Under the pieces are notes generated by a model. That model was not told the DNA's origin and did not search any database. It was given only the letters and a program-made list of their open reading frames with translations. A stretch of DNA of 5,622 bases. Origin: an uncultured Oscillospiraceae bacterium (GTDB lineage: Bacteria; Bacillota; Clostridia; Oscillospirales; Oscillospiraceae). Of this stretch, positions 1-5,622 are shown one piece after another (within the stretch, counting starts at the first letter, position 1; the number at the start of each line of letters is the position of its first letter). The stretch spans positions 1 to 5,622 of the forward strand of contig CAKTMQ010000102.1 of the NCBI GenBank assembly GCA_934573945.1, in the 5' to 3' direction. The position numbers and the translations under genes were made by a program.

Positions 1-17
1 TATTTCACAGCTTTTCT

Positions 18-84
18 TGGTGGACCTGAAGGGATTCGAACCCTCGACCTCTCGGATGCGAACCGAACGCTCTCCCAAGGCTGA
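18..84 (-). pseudogene. 3' fragment of tRNA-Ala(CGC), candidate attachment site
   Basis: Read on the minus strand, this is the 3' three quarters of a tRNA. The 3' acceptor strand CAGGTCC is followed by discriminator A and an encoded CCA (18-20). The T arm is GAGGG/CCCTT with a TTCGAAT loop, the variable loop is five bases, and the anticodon stem TTCGG/CCGAG holds loop TTCGCAT, giving anticodon CGC (58-60). T at position 70 and A at 73 fit the G3:U70 and A73 identity signals of tRNA-Ala. The D loop and the 3' D strand are present, but the 5' D strand keeps only two pairing bases. No acceptor 5' strand complementary to CAGGTCC lies upstream, so the gene is not functional as it stands. A tRNA 3' end joined to foreign DNA on its 5' side is typical of the distal att site left by integration into a tRNA gene. 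The island should lie to the right and the host chromosome at positions below 18. Confidence 0.8.
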
Positions 85-138
85 CATATTGCATCTAAGA
101 GATGAAATAAAGTATGCCACACAAACATTGGACGGATA

Positions 139-654
139 TTATGCAAGCACACACAATATTGCTCCTAAAATGACTGCGAGACCATCCAAGAATAGAGCAC
201 CCTTAAAGAACTTGTACTTGCGAAAAGCAATTTTGCTATTGGAAGTAATTTCGTTAGCAATGTCCTGCGCCAATCTGGATACAGTACACTCAGAACTCTG
301 CGGAAAGTATTGTCGTAAAACTTCATTCAAGTATGTTTCACTTGAATATGCCGCGATATCTCCCCAAAATGTCAGATTATTCTTATAATTGGCCTCTTTT
401 CCGCAGGGAGGCTCTTTCGTAATAGGAAAGAATGACCACAGAGAAACCGCGCATGACATAAGCAAAACTATCACAATAAATGTCCATATCACGGTGTAGT
501 CTGTGCCGAAATCCGATAGCAAGGCCAAGGCTGCGACGTTTAACGCAAGAAGTGCACCATTTTTTGCTTCGGCAAAAGAAAGCCAATAATTAACTCTATC
601 TAATTGTGAATCAAGAAAACTTACGAAAGGCTCTGAAGTGTTTTTGTCACTCAT
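139..654 (-). CDS. PycTM-like Pycsar membrane effector
   Basis: A 171-residue membrane protein with three predicted hydrophobic segments: residues about 32-49, 53-76 and 150-170. The first follows the block EAKNGALLALN (29-39), which resembles the D-x-K-x-x-x-L-L-x-x-N signature I associate with Pycsar effectors (PycTM, formerly DUF5706). The stretch from about 78 to 149 is polar and is presumably the cytoplasmic sensor, ending in a basic run (FRKYKFFK) before the last helix. In the family, binding of cCMP or cUMP triggers membrane disruption and stops growth of the infected cell. The start ATG at 654 has a plausible ribosome site, GAAGGTG, seven bases upstream. The gene begins 17 bases after the cyclase gene and is the last of the operon, as expected for an effector. 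The family assignment is by recognition of the motif, size and neighbour; a SLATT-type effector is the main alternative. Confidence 0.75.
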   Translation of the reverse strand: MSDKNTSEPFVSFLDSQLDRVNYWLSFAEAKNGALLALNVAALALLSDFGTDYTVIWTFIVIVLLMSCAVSLWSFFPITKEPPCGKEANYKNNLTFWGDIAAYSSETYLNEVLRQYFPQSSECTVSRLAQDIANEITSNSKIAFRKYKFFKGALFLDGLAVILGAILCVLA

Positions 655-671
655 AGAAATACACCTTCATC

Positions 672-2240
672 CTAAGCATTAAAGTAGTAATCCATGTTGT
701 CCAAGACGTTTGTAAGGGTTCTTTTAAAGTCTTTTACTGCCTCGTTATCGGGGATTTCGTTAATATTCTCCCGCGATATCCATTTAACTTCTGTATGTTT
801 ACTTTCGGGGCGAAAATTGTCAGCGTCTAGCGGATTCACAACTTTCGCAACAAAAATAACGCCCTTTGCAATATTCCCTTCAGTCTTAGATAATTCATAA
901 ACAGCAAGAGGTAATGGTTGTTGATCGTCTCTTGACTTATCCATGCACAGCTCAATTTGAAGTCCAAATGCCTGCAGATACTGTTTTGTCACTGTTTGAG
1001 CAAGAGCCTCATTGCTTAACGCTCTTGCACAGCCAAATTCCCATTTTTGGGGATTGGTGCGATGATTTTCACTGCGCCGGGTAGCAAAAACGCGTCGATT
1101 AAGTGTGTCACAGCATACAACTGCACAGTGCAATTCTAGTGGTGCCGGATGTATTTCGATCATCTGAGGCTCATCAGCAAAAAATTTCTCAATATAGTTT
1201 AGCTTTGTCTGCATATTGCGATCCGCAATTATCTTTTTTATTGCACTCTCTGCGACAAACATACATGGTGCCACACTGTAATTTGACGCAATATCGCCGC
1301 CAAAGTTACGTTGCTTTTTCCCTCCACGTGCAAAAAAGCGCTGAACAATAGGATTTTGATCCGTTTCATCGTAGCGAAAACTATTTGCAAACGGAATCTT
1401 CTGCCTTTCTCCTGTAATCTCTTCTTGGCATAGAGACACGGCGTCTTCATCGTAGTACCAAATTACAGGGTATAAGCTTTCGTTCCAAACACCTTTCAAT
1501 CGTGTATAATCCATGACATAGAGAAGGCTTTTCTTTTCAATAAAAGCTGCTAATTCAACGCTTAAGCATAGCCGCCTATCTTGGGTGTATGCTTTGAGAC
1601 GAAACCCCGCATCTATATCTTCCCCCAAGAACTCGCTTATACTTTCATCTTGTGCAGATCCTTCGTAATGAATAGCAATATTGTCATATGGCGTCACCAA
1701 TTGGGCATTGATAACAGCAATCCACGCTGCAGCCTTAATTGACAATGTGTTCTGGCTTTTTAGAGTTTCAATTTCAGTGCTTTTTAGTTCTTGCCCTTGA
1801 ATCGAGTCAAAAAACTTCCCACACTTTAGCGAAATGGACACTTTTTGCGTAACTTCAAATATTTTTGAAACAATTTCACGCAAATTGACTTTAGACCGTA
1901 CAGGGGTGATAAATATCATTTCATCACCAATAACGCGCCATAAACGGCTATCAGACAAACTGTCGGTACGTACAACTCGTTCTCGAATTGTATCTAATAG
2001 GCTTCTAATAACCAACGGCCAATTACCCGTCGTGGCCTTATACCGCGTGGAGTTAACAATATCAAAAGAGAAAAAAATATATGTTTGAGGATGGGTGGCT
2101 CTCTCCTGCCCTAATGTCTCTGTTACTTTTTGAGTTCCCGCGGCCAGAACCGCTGGCGGAATGCATCCTTCCTCCACCAGAAGAGCGGGTTCTTCCATAT
2201 TTTCTAGAGATTGCGAAGTTTTAACACACTCATCACTCAT
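672..2240 (-). CDS. Pycsar-type nucleotide cyclase fused to a degenerate NUDIX-like domain
   Basis: A soluble 522-residue protein with no membrane segment. Residues about 52-230 form a class III nucleotidyl cyclase domain. FSFDIVNST carries the first metal-binding Asp (D60), RVIGDEMIF carries the second (D106), and DIDAGFRLK followed by LCLS matches the conserved motif that supplies the catalytic Arg (R214). A segment LKGVW...YPVIWYYD (248-264) follows. Residues about 365-520 look NUDIX-like: KWEF (399-402) leads into a NUDIX-box position at 405-427. E411 and G426 are kept, but the usual R, E, E, E positions are K419, Q420, Q423 and A424, so hydrolase activity is unlikely. In Pycsar the cyclase makes cCMP or cUMP on phage infection; product specificity cannot be read here. 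The ATG overlaps the stop of the peptidase gene as ATGA, implying coupled translation. The A+T-rich sequence contrasts with genes to the right and suggests transfer. The first 50 residues match nothing I know. Confidence 0.8.
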   Translation of the reverse strand: MSDECVKTSQSLENMEEPALLVEEGCIPPAVLAAGTQKVTETLGQERATHPQTYIFFSFDIVNSTRYKATTGNWPLVIRSLLDTIRERVVRTDSLSDSRLWRVIGDEMIFITPVRSKVNLREIVSKIFEVTQKVSISLKCGKFFDSIQGQELKSTEIETLKSQNTLSIKAAAWIAVINAQLVTPYDNIAIHYEGSAQDESISEFLGEDIDAGFRLKAYTQDRRLCLSVELAAFIEKKSLLYVMDYTRLKGVWNESLYPVIWYYDEDAVSLCQEEITGERQKIPFANSFRYDETDQNPIVQRFFARGGKKQRNFGGDIASNYSVAPCMFVAESAIKKIIADRNMQTKLNYIEKFFADEPQMIEIHPAPLELHCAVVCCDTLNRRVFATRRSENHRTNPQKWEFGCARALSNEALAQTVTKQYLQAFGLQIELCMDKSRDDQQPLPLAVYELSKTEGNIAKGVIFVAKVVNPLDADNFRPESKHTEVKWISRENINEIPDNEAVKDFKRTLTNVLDNMDYYFNA

Positions 2241-2758
2241 GCAAGGTACCCCAAAATCTTGCCGCGAGTAGTTGCGGCTGCTGTTGAAACACGGAAATAC
2301 TGCGCCACTTCATTCATGTCTACTTTATTTCCTTTTGCAAAGCGTCGGAGAACAGAGAGATATTCTTCTTCGGGCATTAGTAATGCACCGGCAAACTCGT
2401 TGGCTTGACTTTCCTGTAAAGAGGATCCAAAGCGCGTATAAACGGCATTGTCCTGTTGCTGCCAGAGCGCGAGGTTGGTTCTAAAACCCATGTGAAGAAA
2501 CAAATGCCCCAATTCGTGAGCCACTGTAAAAATCTCTCGGTTGCTGGATTGATACCGCGACACAGCAATCTCAAAACTGTCTTCCCCAGATTTTTTTATG
2601 GTGCCGTCACATAAATCGTCGAAGCCCGTTTTTTTACAAATTGACCCTCCAATGCTCTTTACCACTTTGTTGATATCCGTTATAGGAATCTCAATATTGT
2701 AGGTTGCTATTACTTGTTGTGCTAAATTATTAATATATTTGCGAGTTGTAGCATCCAT
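2237..2758 (-). CDS. ImmA/IrrE-family zinc metallopeptidase (CapP-like)
   Basis: A 173-residue cytoplasmic protein with the zinc metallopeptidase signature HELGH at 81-85 (zinc ligands H81 and H85, catalytic E82) and a downstream block ESQANEFAGALLMPEEEY (116-133), whose E116 is the probable third ligand. This pattern and size are typical of ImmA/IrrE (peptidase family M78). The C-terminal 25 residues, MNEVAQYFRVSTAAATTR onward, look like the short helical tail common in the family. I chose ATG 2758 over an in-frame ATG at 2806 because a strong ribosome site sits just upstream of it. Family members cleave helix-turn-helix repressors; CapP does so in CBASS operons after DNA damage. First in the operon and translationally coupled to the cyclase, it probably controls expression or activation of the system. 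No HTH repressor gene is visible beside it, so its target is unknown. Confidence 0.9.
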   Translation of the reverse strand: MDATTRKYINNLAQQVIATYNIEIPITDINKVVKSIGGSICKKTGFDDLCDGTIKKSGEDSFEIAVSRYQSSNREIFTVAHELGHLFLHMGFRTNLALWQQQDNAVYTRFGSSLQESQANEFAGALLMPEEEYLSVLRRFAKGNKVDMNEVAQYFRVSTAAATTRGKILGYLA

Positions 2759-2763
2759 AGATA

Positions 2764-2773
2764 CCTCCTCCTT
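2764..2773 (-). promoter_or_regulatory. Ribosome binding site of the metallopeptidase gene
   Basis: AAGGAGGAGG on the minus strand ends five bases before ATG 2758. It is nearly perfectly complementary to the 16S rRNA 3' end and decides the start; the in-frame ATG at 2806 has nothing comparable upstream. Confidence 0.85.
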
Positions 2774-2824
2774 TCTTATGCTTGACAGGTGTATTCTCAA
2801 AACCATACAAACATTTTAAGAGAA

Positions 2825-2845
2825 TATACTCCCATTAAAAGTATA
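2825..2845. promoter_or_regulatory. Dyad overlapping the promoter, possible operator
   Basis: TATACT (2825-2830) and AGTATA (2840-2845) form a perfect six-base inverted repeat around a nine-base spacer, and the right arm is the -10 hexamer itself. A dimeric repressor bound here would block the promoter. The arms are short and A+T-rich, so chance is possible. Confidence 0.3.
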
Positions 2846-2848
2846 CCA
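2840..2848 (-). promoter_or_regulatory. Putative extended -10 promoter of the defence operon
   Basis: On the minus strand TGG is followed by TATACT (2845-2840), an extended -10 element in an A+T-rich region. No good -35 hexamer lies at normal spacing. It would start transcription near 2833 and leave a leader of roughly 75 bases before ATG 2758. A second -10-like hexamer, TATATT, lies about 17 bases further downstream. Confidence 0.45.
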
Positions 2849-2944
2849 TCATTTTCCACAAAAATATATGCAAATTTTCTACAAAGTTGATGTCTAATTT
2901 TTGTTGACAAGTGGCAATCACTCCTTTCGCCTATCTTTTCACAT

Positions 2945-2964
2945 GTTGCACACATCCATGCAAC
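2945..2964. repeat. Six-base inverted repeat just after the recombinase gene
   Basis: GTTGCA (2945-2950) and TGCAAC (2959-2964) are perfect inverted arms around eight bases, starting four bases past the recombinase stop. No T run follows, so it is a poor terminator. It sits where base composition changes and could belong to a recombinase attachment site, but this is weak. Confidence 0.3.
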
Positions 2965-2968
2965 CCAC

Positions 2969-3910
2969 TTACAACTCCATCCCATTCAAATACTGCGCCT
3001 CGGAAATGTTGAAATCGACTTGGATGCCATAGCCACGGGTCAGGGTCACGGCTCTGATCAAATGGGACGCGATAAGCTTGCGCTCGGCCGGGGTCGCGTT
3101 GTCAAACATTTCCGCCCAGGAAAGGAGCTGCTGATGCTGCTCCTTCAGCTCCTGGGTGAGCCTGTCACTGTCGGCCAATCGCGCTTCCAGCGATTCGATG
3201 CTGGCAGTCAGTGATGTCATGGCCTCCTTTACGGAGTCCAGTCGGCTTTTGACCTGCTCGGGGGTGAAGGGACATTTTCCGTCCAGCGAGTCCAGCATCA
3301 ACCCCTCCCAGCGCCCCTGCTCGATATGCTTTTTGGAAAGCTCCAGCTTGGCCTGCCGGATCTGCTGCTGCAGATCAGATGCCGTTGCGCCGATCTGATT
3401 GCGGACGATATCGTACTCGCTGACAGCTCCGGCCTTTTGCAGAATATCCCGGATGAGCTTGCTGACCACGGCATCCACCTTTTCGGCACGGTAGGTCGTG
3501 GGGCCGTCGCAGTTCTCTTTGTGTTGGGTACGGTTATAGCATTTGTAGATGGCTACACGGCCATTACTGCCATCGGTGGGGTGATGGGTTTTTCGCGCTG
3601 TAGACGCAAAAATGCGGCCACCGCAGTGACCGCAATACACATTGCCGGACAGCAGAGCGCTGCCGGTATTTTTCCGGGGATAACTGCGAAACGGGCGGGA
3701 AACCTCTGCTTCGCTGCCATCCTTCAGTGTGATCGTCTCTGTTCCATAAGCGGCAGCACACTTGGCCAGATAGTCCGCAGATCGCTGCTCCCGTCCCTGC
3801 TGCACCCGCTGGAATTGCTCCGGCGTGATGATCTGCAATTCCGGAAATATCTCCGAAACGCTTTCACCGCTTCGGAGTACGCCGGTGTAGGCAATATTGA
3901 TGAGGATACT
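2969..3910 (-). pseudogene. Large serine recombinase, C-terminal fragment
   Basis: About 313 residues of the C-terminal half of a large serine recombinase. The frame opens after a stop at 3911-3913 and begins with the end of the recombinase domain: NIAYTGVLRSGES...ELQIITPEQF. A zinc beta-ribbon follows, with CGHC and later single cysteines (YKC, ENC), then a long coiled coil (roughly the QQQIRQAKLELSKK to LTQELKEQHQQ region) and a C-terminal tail ending NGMEL. Full-length members have about 500-550 residues; the N-terminal catalytic resolvase domain with its nucleophilic serine and most of the recombinase domain are absent. Upstream lies the adhesin gene in another frame. The first possible start, a TTG at 3838, lacks a clear ribosome site, so expression is doubtful. 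The fragment could at most bind DNA. It is G+C-rich like the genes to its right, unlike the operon to its left. Confidence 0.85.
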
Positions 3911-4911
3911 TCATCTGCCACCGTAGCCTTGATCTTGATGTAGGCCCGAACAGGGTCGAGTCCTGTACCGGTGTAGCTGGCCAGCGACTGGTATTTTCCA
4001 GTAGAATCATACCAACACAGCACTGCTTCATCCGGATCAATGCCGTAGGCACTGCCGGTAGCGGAATAGGTTTTCTCGGTCGAGAGGCCCTTGGCTGCCT
4101 CAGCCGTGGCCGTGATGGTCAGGGTGTTGCCCCTCTGGCTGAACGTGATGCCGTTGCCGCTGTTGCTGGCAAAGTTGAAGTCGCCCAGCACACCGTTGGT
4201 ATCGGTGACGCTGGCGCTGTAGTTGCCGCTGGCATCCTTTGTCAGCTCGATGGTGTCGCACCAGCGAGACGAAGTTGCCGCAAAGCTGGGGATATCCGAG
4301 GCGCTTTGCATCGCGTCCGCGATTTTTTCATACCACAAAGCAAACGTGGGATAGCGAGCCGTATCCACGCAGTTATAAAACGGACTGCTGCCCCAGGAAC
4401 GGTAGTCGTAGGGGCTTCTGTACTCACAGATCAAGTCCCAAATGACTGCCTGCGTAGCGGCCCATTTCTCAGCGCCGATAATATCGCTGCTGTTGCTGTC
4501 ACCGTAGGCCGTGCCATACTCTGCGCTGGGATAACCACAGGCGAGCGCCAGCGCAATACCGCTCTGGACGGCGGCGGGTAGGTTGTACCAACAGCCGCTG
4601 GAGCCCTGCACATAATTGCTGCTGTCGTCCGACCGAACACCCGGCTGGATGCAGTAGGCCACTGTGCCGTTGACATATTTAAGGTGGTACAGCGCACTGC
4701 CGCTGCCAAGGCTGCTATCCGCCAGAATGGTCAGATTCCGTGTGCTGGGCGTGGTGCTGGAGCTGTAGTCATACTGTTTGAAAGTCAACTGACTGGTATA
4801 GACGTAGACCTTGTATTTGACCACGACGGTTGCCGCATATGCAGATACCGCCAGCATGGCTGCCATGACCAGCGCCAAGATGAGTGCTGCAAATCGTTTG
4901 AATACTTTCAA
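3724..4911 (-). CDS. Thioester-domain (Cys-Gln/TQxA) surface adhesin, 3'-truncated
   Basis: A secreted protein with a signal peptide (KVFKRF, then a hydrophobic run, cleavage after SAYA near residue 26). It carries a thioester domain: YCIQPG supplies the Cys (C87) and ATQAVIWDL the Gln (Q154, TQxA motif). In this family the two side chains form an internal thioester that attaches covalently to host surface molecules. A second beta-rich region follows at about 215-330. Intact proteins usually continue with Cna-B repeats and a sortase signal. Here the true sequence ends near residue 335; the rest of the open frame, to 3724, is recombinase DNA read out of frame. The protein therefore lacks repeats and wall anchor and would be released or non-functional. 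I chose TTG 4911 because AAGGAGG lies eight bases upstream and it starts exactly at the signal peptide; an ATG at 5001 would overlap the lipoprotein gene and bury the signal peptide. Genes of this kind are common in conjugative elements of gut Firmicutes. Confidence 0.8.
   Translation of the reverse strand: MKVFKRFAALILALVMAAMLAVSAYAATVVVKYKVYVYTSQLTFKQYDYSSSTTPSTRNLTILADSSLGSGSALYHLKYVNGTVAYCIQPGVRSDDSSNYVQGSSGCWYNLPAAVQSGIALALACGYPSAEYGTAYGDSNSSDIIGAEKWAATQAVIWDLICEYRSPYDYRSWGSSPFYNCVDTARYPTFALWYEKIADAMQSASDIPSFAATSSRWCDTIELTKDASGNYSASVTDTNGVLGDFNFASNSGNGITFSQRGNTLTITATAEAAKGLSTEKTYSATGSAYGIDPDEAVLCWYDSTGKYQSLASYTGTGLDPVRAYIKIKATVADEVSSSILPTPAYSEAVKAFRRYFRNCRSSRRSNSSGCSRDGSSDLRTIWPSVLPLMEQRRSH
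3900..3915. other. Rearrangement junction between adhesin and recombinase genes
   Basis: Adhesin-like coding (ending around AYIKIKATVADEV) stops and recombinase-like coding (starting around ILINIAYTG) begins within a few bases here, in different frames on the same strand. No insertion-sequence end or long repeat is visible at the join. A deletion between two genes of one element explains it most simply; an assembly error is the alternative. Confidence 0.7.
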
Positions 4912-4919
4912 ATGTTTTT

Positions 4920-4926
4920 CCTCCTT
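4920..4926 (-). promoter_or_regulatory. Ribosome binding site that fixes a TTG start
   Basis: AAGGAGG on the minus strand lies eight bases before TTG 4911. With the signal peptide starting directly after it, this supports the TTG as the real start of the adhesin gene. Confidence 0.75.
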
Positions 4927-4936
4927 CACAAAAGGT

Positions 4937-4964
4937 AAAGCCCCTCTGTTGCCAGAGAGGCTTT
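4937..4964 (-). terminator. Intercistronic hairpin between lipoprotein and adhesin genes
   Basis: On the minus strand AAAGCCTCTCT, loop GGCAAC, then AGAGGGGCTTT form an 11-pair stem with one G-T wobble. Only a short T-containing stretch (ACCTTTTG) follows. It may be a partial terminator or an mRNA-stabilising hairpin that lowers adhesin expression relative to the lipoprotein. It ends about ten bases before the adhesin ribosome site. Confidence 0.6.
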
Positions 4965-4984
4965 GCGTATGGAATTGTTGCGTG

Positions 4985-5622
4985 TTAGTCATAGAGAACA
5001 TAGATCAGCAAACTTGCCCCATCCTCCACAATGCAGACATTGCAGTGGAATCCGGCGTCTGCCACGCTGTCCCGGCCCGTCTGCATCATGAGCTGACGGA
5101 AGGTGAAGTCTACCATGTCCCGTGCCTTGGCCTCCAGTGTTGCTTGCGAGGCATCCACCGGCACTGCGGCAGGAAAGCGGTAGGCACTGTTGTCAAGTGT
5201 CAGGCTGCTGTCCGTGGTGACACCATACTGCGTCACCGCGTAGGCGTTGGCTGCGTCGATAGCCACCTGCCGGTCTGCCGGGGCTGCTGGTTCGGGCGTG
5301 GGTTCCGGTTCCGGTGTCGGCTCCGGCTCCACATATCCCGTCTTGGCGTGGACAGTCTCGGAGGGAATGTCCTCTGTAGGTTCCTCGACCGGCTCAAGGG
5401 GTTGAGTTGTTTGTGGGACAGTTTTCGTCTGAGGAGCTTTTCCCTCTAGGGGCTGCTCCTCCGCAGCACCCGATACCGTGTCCAGTTCTTTCACTGCCGT
5501 AGCGGGTTTGGGTGTTGCCTGTGGCTGCTGGACATCCTCCTGTGTCACGATTGCCGATGGTGGTACAACCTCTGCTGGGCTGCTCTCCACCTGTCCGCAG
5601 GCCGTGAGAAGCAGCAGTGCGC
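4985..5622 (-). CDS. Proline-rich lipoprotein, 5' end outside the window
   Basis: The frame is open to the window edge. The visible N-terminal residues ALLLLTAC-GQ are the end of a lipoprotein signal peptide, with lipobox LTAC and the lipidated Cys at 5597-5599. About 204 residues follow the cleavage site. The first 110 or so are low-complexity, rich in Pro, Glu, Thr and Gln, and end in the repeat PEPTPEPEPTPEP, a typical wall-spanning spacer. A compact C-terminal domain of about 95 residues follows (RQVAIDAANAYAVTQYG to IYVLYD), with two cysteines in CNVC. I do not recognise this domain. An in-frame GTG at 5590 is not the start, because it would drop the signal peptide. The gene precedes the adhesin on the same strand, separated by a hairpin, and probably belongs to the same surface module of a conjugative element. 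Confidence 0.75.
   Translation of the reverse strand, partial: ALLLLTACGQVESSPAEVVPPSAIVTQEDVQQPQATPKPATAVKELDTVSGAAEEQPLEGKAPQTKTVPQTTQPLEPVEEPTEDIPSETVHAKTGYVEPEPTPEPEPTPEPAAPADRQVAIDAANAYAVTQYGVTTDSSLTLDNSAYRFPAAVPVDASQATLEAKARDMVDFTFRQLMMQTGRDSVADAGFHCNVCIVEDGASLLIYVLYD
5289..5331. repeat. Short imperfect tandem repeat coding a Pro-Glu spacer
   Basis: Repeated units of the type GGTTCCGG/GGCTCCGG encode PEPTPEPEPTPEP within the lipoprotein. Such repeats may vary in copy number between strains by slippage. Confidence 0.5.

Noticed and set aside
18..84. A complete functional tRNA
   Set aside because: No acceptor 5' strand pairs with CAGGTCC, and only two of four D-stem pairs form.
92..104. 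CATCT-AAG-AGATG inverted repeat after the effector gene as a terminator
   Set aside because: Only five pairs, A+T-rich, and no T run follows on the minus strand.
17..388. Plus-strand 123-residue open frame
   Set aside because: It runs through the tRNA fragment and antisense to the effector gene, and shows no recognisable domain or ribosome site.
2782..2810. Plus-strand TTGACA with CATACAA as a promoter
   Set aside because: The -10 match is poor and no plus-strand gene follows; everything downstream is coded on the other strand.
2797..2985. Minus-strand 62-residue open frame in the promoter region
   Set aside because: Unusual composition, no ribosome site, and it overlaps the recombinase end and the operon promoter.
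3326..3943. Plus-strand 205-residue open frame
   Set aside because: Antisense to the zinc-ribbon part of the recombinase; long only because of high G+C content.
4811..5449. Plus-strand 212-residue open frame
   Set aside because: Antisense to the lipoprotein and the adhesin signal peptide, spanning two real genes and their hairpin.

Overview
The window looks like part of the accessory genome of a gut Clostridia, probably Oscillospiraceae of the Faecalibacterium/Subdoligranulum kind. This is inferred from gene style and from the G+C-rich right half; no host marker gene is present. All supported genes lie on the minus strand, so transcription runs from high to low coordinates.

Right block (about 2969-5622, G+C-rich) resembles the surface-protein and recombinase parts of an integrative conjugative element. 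A proline-rich lipoprotein, cut by the window edge, is followed by an intercistronic hairpin. Next comes a secreted thioester-domain (Cys-Gln, TQxA) adhesin with a TTG start. Its coding sequence breaks at about 3905-3915, where it joins, out of frame, the C-terminal half of a large serine recombinase that has lost its catalytic domain. Both genes are broken at the same point.

Left block (about 85-2940) is visibly richer in A+T and reads as a compact defence operon. An extended -10 promoter within a small dyad precedes (1) an ImmA/IrrE-family zinc metallopeptidase; (2) overlapping it by ATGA, a 522-residue protein with a class III nucleotide cyclase domain and a C-terminal NUDIX-like domain whose catalytic glutamates are mostly replaced; and (3) 17 bases further on, a small membrane protein resembling PycTM, the Pycsar effector. 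Cyclase plus PycTM-like effector is the layout of Pycsar anti-phage systems, in which phage infection triggers synthesis of a cyclic pyrimidine nucleotide and the membrane effector then damages the cell membrane. The leading metallopeptidase recalls CapP, which controls some CBASS operons. The fused degenerate NUDIX domain is, as far as I can recall, not a standard part of Pycsar.

Left edge (18-84) carries the 3' part of a tRNA-Ala(CGC) gene, including CCA, whose 5' acceptor strand and half of the D stem are replaced by unrelated DNA. This is what the far attachment site of a tRNA-targeted genomic island looks like; the island would extend rightward from it and carry the defence operon.

Most interesting: a candidate three-gene Pycsar variant (peptidase, cyclase-NUDIX, PycTM) at the edge of a tRNA-bound island, next to a rearranged conjugative element. 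No stretch over 300 bases lacks a gene; the longest gap, 2759-2968, holds the operon promoter and leader.
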